Assembly: GCA_964651505.1 (NCBI GenBank)
Contig: CAZYXT010000031.1
Coordinates: 1 to 21,642, forward strand
Source: Avisuccinivibrio_A sp964651505
GTDB taxonomy: Bacteria; Pseudomonadota; Gammaproteobacteria; Enterobacterales; Succinivibrionaceae
Length of the DNA stretch: 21,642 nt
Reading direction: 5' to 3'
Shown here: positions 1-5,603 of the stretch, piece by piece
How positions within the stretch are numbered: the first letter of the stretch is position 1
Layout: each line of letters starts with the position of its first letter
Program-made: the position numbers and the translations under genes
Notes under the pieces: model-generated
Databases searched by the model: none
Told to the model about the DNA's origin: nothing
What the model saw: the letters and a program-made list of their open reading frames with translations, nothing else

Positions 1-62
1 TGCGGGCATGCTTTAACCAAAACAGTGCGCCGCAAGGATTTTTATCCAAAATTTGCGATGCC

Positions 63-1160
63 TTATTTGACGTTAAACAAGAACTCGAAGAGATCTCCGT
101 CCTGCACCACATAGTCCTTGCCCTCAGAGCGCAATCTGCCTGCTTCCTTGGCGCCTGCCTCGCCCTTGTAGGTTACAAAGTCCTCGTAGGAGATGGTCTG
201 GGCTCTGATGAAGCCGCGCTCAAAATCGGTGTGGATCTTGCCTGCAGCCTGCGGGGCGGTGGCTCCGATCTTGACCGTCCAGGCACGCACTTCCTTTGGG
301 CCTGCCGTGAAAAAGGTTTGCAGCCCCAGCAGCTTGTAGCCTGCGCGGATCACGCGGTTGAGCCCGGGCTCTTCTAAGCCTAAGCTTTGCATGAATTCCT
401 CTCTTTCCTCATCTTCCATGGAGGCCAAATCGGCCTCGATGGCGGCGCTGACGGGTACGGTCACCGAGCCTTCTTTTTGAGCGTATGCGGCAAGGGCATC
501 AAGATAGGGGTTATCGGCAAAGCCGTCTTCTGAGACATTGGCAATGTACATCACGCTCTTTTGGGTCAATAAGTCGTAATTGCGCAGGGCCTTAAGCTCC
601 TCATCGGCAAATGAAACCATGCGCAGCATTTGGCCTGCCTCCAAGGCCTCTTTGGCCTTGGTCAGTGCAGCCGCCTGCACCTGAGCCTCCTTGTCCCCGC
701 CCGTGCGGGCGCGGTTGCGCAGGCGGTTTAAGGCCTTGTCGCACACTTCAAGATCGGCTAAGGCCAATTCGGTATTGATGATCTCAACATCATCTAAAGG
801 GCTGATCTTGCCGCTTACGTGAATGACATTGTCATCATCAAAGCAACGCACCACGTGGGCGATGGCATCGGTTTGGCGAATGTTCATCAAAAACTGATTG
901 CCAAGCCCCTCGCCTTGCGAGGCTCCTTTTACCAGGCCTGCAATGTCCACAAATTCCATGGCCGCAGGCACTACTTTGGCAGGCTTGACGATATCGGCAA
1001 TCACCTGAAGTCTCGGATCGGGCACGGGGACGATGCCGGTGTTGGGCTCGATGGTGCAAAAAGGAAAGTTCTCCGCTGCAATGCCGGCCTTGGTCAGCGC
1101 ATTGAATAAGGTTGACTTGCCCACATTGGGCAGGCCGACGATTCCGCAATTAAATCCCAT
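63..1160 (-). CDS. ychF: Redox-regulated ATPase YchF (OLA1/Obg-like)
   Basis: Obg-related P-loop ATPase that associates with ribosomes; the family prefers ATP over GTP. The 365-residue product has the P-loop GLPNVGKST at residues 9-17 and a DIAGLVKGAS switch II segment. NVSE stands where true GTPases have NKxD, which is the family hallmark behind ATP preference. A C-terminal TGS domain ends in DGDLFEFLFNVK. The frame is open further upstream, but the ATG at 1160 is chosen because GAGGAG lies just ahead of it and the protein then begins MGFNCGIVG like other YchF proteins, at normal family length (about 363). It lies 19 bp after pth and is probably co-transcribed with it, as in many gammaproteobacteria. 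Confidence 0.97.
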   Translation of the reverse strand: MGFNCGIVGLPNVGKSTLFNALTKAGIAAENFPFCTIEPNTGIVPVPDPRLQVIADIVKPAKVVPAAMEFVDIAGLVKGASQGEGLGNQFLMNIRQTDAIAHVVRCFDDDNVIHVSGKISPLDDVEIINTELALADLEVCDKALNRLRNRARTGGDKEAQVQAAALTKAKEALEAGQMLRMVSFADEELKALRNYDLLTQKSVMYIANVSEDGFADNPYLDALAAYAQKEGSVTVPVSAAIEADLASMEDEEREEFMQSLGLEEPGLNRVIRAGYKLLGLQTFFTAGPKEVRAWTVKIGATAPQAAGKIHTDFERGFIRAQTISYEDFVTYKGEAGAKEAGRLRSEGKDYVVQDGDLFEFLFNVK

Positions 1161-1179
1161 CTTAAAAATTCTCCTCAAA

Positions 1180-1770
1180 TTAAGCCGTCTGAGGCTTAAA
1201 GCCGTTGATAAAGTTAGAGGCCTTGGCAAAACCCTGCTCAAGCAGGATCTCAATGCCTCTGACCGCAGCATCGCTGCACTCTTCTATCATCTGCCGCTCA
1301 TCAGGTGCAGGCTTGCCCAGCACATAGTTGATGACATCGCCCTTGAATGATGCTTTGCCGATGCCCATTCTCAAGCGGCAAAAGTCTTGGGATTTGCCCA
1401 AGGCTGCGCTGATGCTTTTAAGGCCGTTGTGGCCTGCAAGTCCCCCGCCTTGTTTTAATTTCATGAACCCCGGGTTCAAGTCAAGCTCGTCGTGCACCAC
1501 CAAAATCTGTTGGGCTGATATGCGGTAAAAAGCGCACAAGGCGCCGATGCAGCGGCCCGATTCATTCATGAAGGTGGTGGGAAAGGCCAGCCTGACCTCA
1601 ACTGTGCCGATGGTGCCGCGGCCTACCAGGCCTTGAAACTTCGATTGGGGCTCAAGGGCAATGCGGTGGGCATCGGCAAGCTTAAACAAGACATCGCAGC
1701 CCAAATTATGCCTGGTGTGCTCGTATTTGGCCCCCGGGTTGCCTAAGCCTGCAATCAGGGCAATGTTCAA
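1180..1770 (-). CDS. pth: Peptidyl-tRNA hydrolase
   Basis: Cleaves the ester bond of peptidyl-tRNAs released from stalled ribosomes, recycling tRNA in the cytosol. The 196-residue protein has all family landmarks: GLGNPG at 8-13, catalytic His21 in TRHN, Asn69 in FMNESG, Asp94 in VHDELDL and Asn115 in GHNG. These correspond to E. coli N10, H20, N68, D93 and N114 with an offset of one. The start is a TTG at 1770; an AGGAG lies 7 nt ahead, and the T-TG-A sequence overlaps the folK stop by 4 bp, so translation is probably coupled to folK. No ATG is available near the conserved N-terminus. ychF follows 19 bp downstream. Confidence 0.97.
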   Translation of the reverse strand: MNIALIAGLGNPGAKYEHTRHNLGCDVLFKLADAHRIALEPQSKFQGLVGRGTIGTVEVRLAFPTTFMNESGRCIGALCAFYRISAQQILVVHDELDLNPGFMKLKQGGGLAGHNGLKSISAALGKSQDFCRLRMGIGKASFKGDVINYVLGKPAPDERQMIEECSDAAVRGIEILLEQGFAKASNFINGFKPQTA

Positions 1771-2279
1771 CTGTTTTCTCCTATTTCATCGTCAAGCCGT
1801 TTTACCGAGAACTTCTCATCATCGCTCAGACGCTCAAAGAGGGCCTTGGCGGTTTTTTTATTGGCAAACTCGTAATTTTCATCCATTTGACACAAAGGAG
1901 CCAGCACAAAAGCCCTCTGTTCAAGGCGCGGATGCGGCAGCGTCAGATGCTCATCGTCTGAGAGTACGCCTTTGATATCGAGGATATCAAGATCCATCGT
2001 GCGCGGACCAAAGCGCACGGCTCCATCCCGCACCCGCCCCAGGGCATTTTCAATTTTTTGCAAAGCCTCCAATGCCTCTTGGGGCTCTTTGTTTGCATTG
2101 GCAAGCACAATCATGTTCCAAAAATCATCCTGCTGTGCATAGCCCCAAGGCTTGGTTTCATAGAGCGGGCTTTTTTTTAAGATCTCAAAGCCCTCGGCGC
2201 GCAACAGGCACAAAGCCTTTGAGAGGTTGGCTTTTTTGTCTCCGAGGTTGGTGCCTAAGCCTACTAAGATGGTGATCAT
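1767..2279 (-). CDS. folK: 2-amino-4-hydroxy-6-hydroxymethyldihydropteridine pyrophosphokinase (HPPK)
   Basis: Transfers pyrophosphate from ATP to 6-hydroxymethyl-7,8-dihydropterin in folate synthesis. The 170-residue protein starts with the GLGTNLGD loop (7-14). It has RFGPRTMDLDIL at 89-100, whose Asp96 and Asp98 match the Mg-binding pair D95/D97 of E. coli HPPK, followed by LPHPRLEQRAFVL. The ATG at 2279 fits the family N-terminus. Oddly, no Shine-Dalgarno is visible: the bases just upstream are the T-tract and stem of an intrinsic terminator placed between pcnB and folK. The 3' end overlaps the pth TTG start. folK following pcnB matches E. coli; its fusion with pth-ychF does not. Confidence 0.96.
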   Translation of the reverse strand: MITILVGLGTNLGDKKANLSKALCLLRAEGFEILKKSPLYETKPWGYAQQDDFWNMIVLANANKEPQEALEALQKIENALGRVRDGAVRFGPRTMDLDILDIKGVLSDDEHLTLPHPRLEQRAFVLAPLCQMDENYEFANKKTAKALFERLSDDEKFSVKRLDDEIGENS

Positions 2280-2285
2280 GACGGT

Positions 2286-2310
2286 AAAAAAAGGGCCGGC
2301 TTGGCCGGCC
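2286..2310 (-). terminator. Intrinsic terminator or attenuator between pcnB and folK
   Basis: On the minus strand GGCCGGC pairs with GCCGGCC around a 3-nt CAA loop (stem 2294-2300 and 2304-2310), followed by one C and seven T. It lies 20 nt past the pcnB stop and ends 6 bp before the folK ATG, so it occupies the space where a folK ribosome binding site would be. Confidence 0.8.
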
Positions 2311-2329
2311 TTTGATTGTCTTAATAAGG

Positions 2330-3802
2330 TTAAGGATCCAAATTCATGGCAATGCGCCAGGCCCTGGCCTTGGCCAGACGGGCTTCGCGCTCGGCTGCCG
2401 CATCTTCTTCAAAAGGGATCTTGGTCCCTGCTTTCTTGCCTTTGACGGGACGCTTGGTTTCGGCCGTCTTTTGCAGGCGCTTTTGGAATTTTTCCTGGCG
2501 CTTTTGATTGCGCTCTTTGGCAAGACGCGAGCTTTCCTCGTAGTAGGGCGCGTAAAACTCCACAAAAGGCGTTAACGACTCGTCAAAGCGGCAGCGCAGC
2601 TTCAAAAGATCAAAGGAGGCCCTGAAATAGGAGCGCTTGGTGATCTTGTCGATGTCATCTTGCGTAAGGTACGGGCTGAAAAGCTTGAAGTACAAAAGGT
2701 AAAGCTCGATGATGTCTTCGCAGATGGCCGCAGGAATATCGGTGGCCGTGCTTTGCTCGGAGATGATCTGCACGGCAATGCCGCTGATGATGTTGTCCGC
2801 GCTGCCTGATTCTTCGCTGATTTGCTGCTCTTTGAGCTTGTCATGAAGTTTGGTAAACAGCAAAACTGCGTACAGGAAATAAGGTTTGTTGCGCAGTCCT
2901 GCCTGCGTGCGCTCATCGGAGCTTGCCAAAGAATAGGACACAAAATCGTGGAAGCTTTGGGAGTGAATGATCTCTTGCTGATTGGGCAGGAGCAGATCCA
3001 AAAGCTCGTAGCGGATAAGCTCGCTTAAGCTTGCGCGGCCGTGGCCTGACAAAAACAGCTTGTTGACCTCCTCGAACATGCGGGCATTGGAAATATTGGT
3101 CAAAAGCTCCTTCATGGTCAGGATGGATTCGCGCGTTTGCTCTGAAAGCTCAAAACCGAGTTTGGCCTTAAAGCGCACGGCTCTTATCATGCGCACGGGA
3201 TCTTCTGCGTAACGCACCTTGGGATCGCCGATGATTTCGATGAGGCGGTGGTTGAGATCATGCAATCCTGCATGAAAATCGATGATGCTCTCGTCGGCAG
3301 GATCAAAGTACAGGGCATTGATGGTAAAGTCGCGGCGGGTGCTGTCTTCGCTGGGCTTGGTGCCGTAAGTATTGTCGCGCACCAGCATGCCCTGTCCGTC
3401 GGAAACGGTGGCGCCGCTGCGTTTGATCTTTTTGCTGCTTCTGAAGGTGGTTACCTCGATGATCTCGTTGCCATAGACCACATGCACGATCTTAAAGCGC
3501 CTGCCGATGATCCTGGAATTGGAAAAAATGGCTTTGACTTTCTCGGGAGTGGCATTGGTGGCAATATCAAAATCCTTGGGCTTAAGTCCCAGCAGCAGAT
3601 CGCGAATGCAGCCTCCCACCAGGTAAGCTTTGTAGCCGTGGCTGATTAAGCCTTCACAGGTTTTGATGGCTGCACGGGAAAAATCGCCGACGCGAACGGG
3701 GTGCTGATCACGGTTGAGGACCAGCCGCGTCGTGCCATGCTCCATAACTTGGGCCTTGTGCTCGGCGAGCATCTCGTCAAGGCCGGGATCTAGTAGCGAA
3801 AT
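2330..3802 (-). CDS. pcnB: Poly(A) polymerase I, probable AUU start
   Basis: Adds poly(A) tails to RNA 3' ends, promoting decay of mRNA and small RNA. Nucleotidyltransferase fold: LVGGCIRD (GG..RD), then KPKDFDIATNATP with the catalytic DxD, RRDFTINAL, and EDPVRMIRAVRFKAKLGF of the tRNA-nucleotidyltransferase/PcnB class; a Lys/Arg-rich tail closes the protein. The first ATG is at 3772 (480 aa) but has no Shine-Dalgarno. Ten codons upstream, in frame, an ATT at 3802 lies exactly 8 nt after AGAGGA (3811-3816), giving ISLLDPGLDEM and 490 aa. E. coli pcnB is known to start at AUU, limiting its synthesis; the sequence suggests the same here. If the ATT is not used, the gene spans 2330-3772. Confidence 0.9.
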   Translation of the reverse strand: MSLLDPGLDEMLAEHKAQVMEHGTTRLVLNRDQHPVRVGDFSRAAIKTCEGLISHGYKAYLVGGCIRDLLLGLKPKDFDIATNATPEKVKAIFSNSRIIGRRFKIVHVVYGNEIIEVTTFRSSKKIKRSGATVSDGQGMLVRDNTYGTKPSEDSTRRDFTINALYFDPADESIIDFHAGLHDLNHRLIEIIGDPKVRYAEDPVRMIRAVRFKAKLGFELSEQTRESILTMKELLTNISNARMFEEVNKLFLSGHGRASLSELIRYELLDLLLPNQQEIIHSQSFHDFVSYSLASSDERTQAGLRNKPYFLYAVLLFTKLHDKLKEQQISEESGSADNIISGIAVQIISEQSTATDIPAAICEDIIELYLLYFKLFSPYLTQDDIDKITKRSYFRASFDLLKLRCRFDESLTPFVEFYAPYYEESSRLAKERNQKRQEKFQKRLQKTAETKRPVKGKKAGTKIPFEEDAAAEREARLAKARAWRIAMNLDP

Positions 3803-3866
3803 TTTTAATGTCCTCTTTCTATTAATTATGTGGCAAATAAAGTCCGATGGTCTTTTTTGAGGTCAC

Positions 3867-3872
3867 ATTATA
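3867..3872 (-). promoter_or_regulatory. Candidate -10 box for pcnB
   Basis: A perfect TATAAT on the minus strand about 65 bp ahead of the ATT start of pcnB, in the 125-bp gap after gluQ. No good -35 hexamer lies 16-18 bp upstream, so it may be weak or activator dependent. A GC-rich segment followed by six T lies nearer gluQ (around 3910) but its stem is too short to call a terminator. Confidence 0.4.
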
Positions 3873-3927
3873 TCCCAAAAGCCCCGCCGTGCGTGCGCAG
3901 GCGCAGGCAAAAAAGCGCCAGACGCCA

Positions 3928-4872
3928 TCACAGGCAGCCCTCTTTGCTCTTTGGCTTAAAGCTTTCATCAGGGGCCTTAAGGGCAAATTCAGACCAAAAA
4001 TCCCCGCAGGTGTCGAGGCTGCCGTGCCTTAATTTTTCAACCGCAAACTCTTTTGTTGCGCTTTTTAAGATCTCCTCGCACTGCCTTTTCTCGTCCGGTG
4101 CGCTTTTTAAGGCCTCCTTTAAATAGTCTTTATAAGGCAGGCCCAAGATCTTCAAGGAGGCGCAGATGATAAGAGGCGGCCTTAAAAGATCAAATATCGC
4201 CGCTGCGCGGTTTTGCTTTGAAAGCTTATCCTTCCCGCAAACTGCCAGTGGCAGATGCAGATAAGAGGGAGGCCTGCAGCCTAAGATCCCGTATAAGGCA
4301 TTTTGGGCAAAGGATGCCTCAAGCAGATCAGAGCCTCGCACCACCTCGGTGATCTTTTGCTTAAGATCGTCGATTACGCAGGCAAAAGAGTAGGCAATAA
4401 TGCCATCGCGCCTTTTTAAGGTTAAAAGCTCGCTTTTTTCTCTCCCCCTGACAAGTCCCAAGCCGGCATCTTCAAAGCTTTCATCCAAAGAAAGCCTGAT
4501 TTTGACGGCGCCTTCGGTTAAATTTTGCAAAAAACACCTGCAGGGCCTTTGTTTTAAGAGGGCGCGCGTGCAATTGCAATAATAAACCTCGGGCAGGGCC
4601 TTGAGCTTTTGCAAGGCATGCTCATACCCGGGCAGGTTTTGGCTTTGAATGAGGATTGGGGCGTCGGGGATGATGGAGAGGGCGGCAATTTCGTGCAAGA
4701 TGGCATCGGCGTGCTCTTTGCGGCAGCGCGCAAAGTCAAGATCTTCTATGCGGATCAAAAAGGCTCCGCCTTGCTCTTTGGCCCTCAGGTAAGAGCCTAT
4801 CAGGGCGACTGTCGAACCTAGATGCAGTCTGCCTGACGGGGTGGGAGCAAAGCGGGTGGCATAGTCTGTCAA
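3928..4872 (-). CDS. gluQ: Glutamyl-Q tRNA(Asp) synthetase
   Basis: Attaches glutamate to the queuosine base of tRNA-Asp; a truncated GluRS paralogue without the anticodon-binding domain. In 314 residues it has RFAPTPSGRLHLGS (HIGH-like, HLGS at 17-20), a Zn-type cysteine set (C99, C101, C111, C113) and KLSKQ at 216-220 in place of KMSKS, all as in E. coli YadB. The start is taken as TTG at 4872, two bases after the dksA stop. GAGGG within the last dksA codons is 6 nt upstream and no ATG precedes the conserved RFAP. The dksA-gluQ pair is a classic gammaproteobacterial operon and the TTG suggests dependence on dksA translation. Confidence 0.95.
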   Translation of the reverse strand: MTDYATRFAPTPSGRLHLGSTVALIGSYLRAKEQGGAFLIRIEDLDFARCRKEHADAILHEIAALSIIPDAPILIQSQNLPGYEHALQKLKALPEVYYCNCTRALLKQRPCRCFLQNLTEGAVKIRLSLDESFEDAGLGLVRGREKSELLTLKRRDGIIAYSFACVIDDLKQKITEVVRGSDLLEASFAQNALYGILGCRPPSYLHLPLAVCGKDKLSKQNRAAAIFDLLRPPLIICASLKILGLPYKDYLKEALKSAPDEKRQCEEILKSATKEFAVEKLRHGSLDTCGDFWSEFALKAPDESFKPKSKEGCL

Positions 4873-4874
4873 GA

Positions 4875-5360
4875 CTAGCCCTCAAGCTGCTTTTCCTTAA
4901 TCTCGGCCAAAGCCTTGCAGTCTACGCACAGATCGGCGGTGGGACGGGCTTCGAGGCGCTTGATGCCGATTTCGTCGCCGCATTGCTCGCAGTAACCGAA
5001 CTCGTCTTGATCAAGCTTTCTTAAGGTCTTTTCGATTTTCTTGATAAGCTTTCTTTCGCGATCGCGGGCGCGCAGTTCCAAGGCAAACTCTTCTTCCTGG
5101 GAGGCTCTGTCTACGGGATCGGGGAAGTTGGAAGCTTCCGATTTCATGTGATTGACGGTGCGGTCAACCTCAGAGCGCAACTGATCTCTCCAAGCTGCGA
5201 GGATGGTGCGAAAGTGCTGCTTTTGGGCCTCGTTCATGTACTCTTCGCCGGGCTTCTCCTGATAAGGAGTGACGCCGGCAATGGCCAGGGGTCCCATGGA
5301 TTCGATGTGCTCTGAGACGTTAGCGGACTCGGGAGCGGCCGGATTTTTTTTGGCAGCCAT
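4875..5360 (-). CDS. dksA: RNA polymerase-binding transcription factor DksA
   Basis: Binds the RNA polymerase secondary channel and with ppGpp adjusts rRNA and amino-acid promoters. The 161-residue protein (E. coli 151) has a long coiled coil with the tip motif D81-x-x-D84-x-A86, and a four-cysteine zinc finger C124-x2-C127 / C145-x2-C148. The frame is open to 5429, but the ATG at 5360 gives the normal MAAKKN-type N-terminus and has AAGGA just upstream. Residues 1-35 form a short variable lead segment slightly longer than in E. coli. First gene of the dksA-gluQ pair, transcribed divergently from mrcB. Confidence 0.97.
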   Translation of the reverse strand: MAAKKNPAAPESANVSEHIESMGPLAIAGVTPYQEKPGEEYMNEAQKQHFRTILAAWRDQLRSEVDRTVNHMKSEASNFPDPVDRASQEEEFALELRARDRERKLIKKIEKTLRKLDQDEFGYCEQCGDEIGIKRLEARPTADLCVDCKALAEIKEKQLEG

Positions 5361-5447
5361 ACTTAATGTCCTTCTTTCAACTATGCTGATTGCTCTGTGG
5401 CATGAATAACTAATAATTAAAGAGGGCAAAAAACTCTTTGAGGCGTG

Positions 5448-5476
5448 ATTATTGCTGATTTTTAAAGGCTTGACAA
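5448..5476 (-). promoter_or_regulatory. Sigma-70 type promoter of dksA
   Basis: Minus-strand TTGTCA (5471-5476, 5 of 6 matches) and AATAAT (5448-5453, 5 of 6) are separated by exactly 17 bp, about 90 bp upstream of the dksA ATG. Confidence 0.65.
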
Positions 5477-5532
5477 GTATTCAAAGCCGATCGACGGCAC
5501 AATCAGGCGCAAAAGCGCCCCTGTGCATTAAG

Positions 5533-5561
5533 CCGCGCAAGCGCGGGGTTTGTGCTATGAT
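5533..5561 (+). promoter_or_regulatory. Candidate extended -10 promoter of mrcB with a GC palindrome
   Basis: An extended -10, TGCTATGAT (5553-5561), lies about 43 bp before the mrcB ATG without a clear -35 hexamer. The -35 region instead holds the perfect palindrome CCGCGC-AA-GCGCGG (5533-5546), and GGCGC-AAAA-GCGCC lies at 5506-5519. Either could be an operator between the divergent dksA and mrcB promoters; that role is inferred. Confidence 0.45.
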
Positions 5562-5603
5562 AAGGCCCGCAGTTAATCTTATCTAAGCTTAGAACTTCCC
5601 GAT

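Noticed and set aside
1..62. Bases before the ychF stop codon
   Set aside because: Too short to judge; no feature could be supported.
3895..3927. T6 run after gluQ as an intrinsic terminator
   Set aside because: The adjacent GC-rich segment can form only a 3-bp stem.
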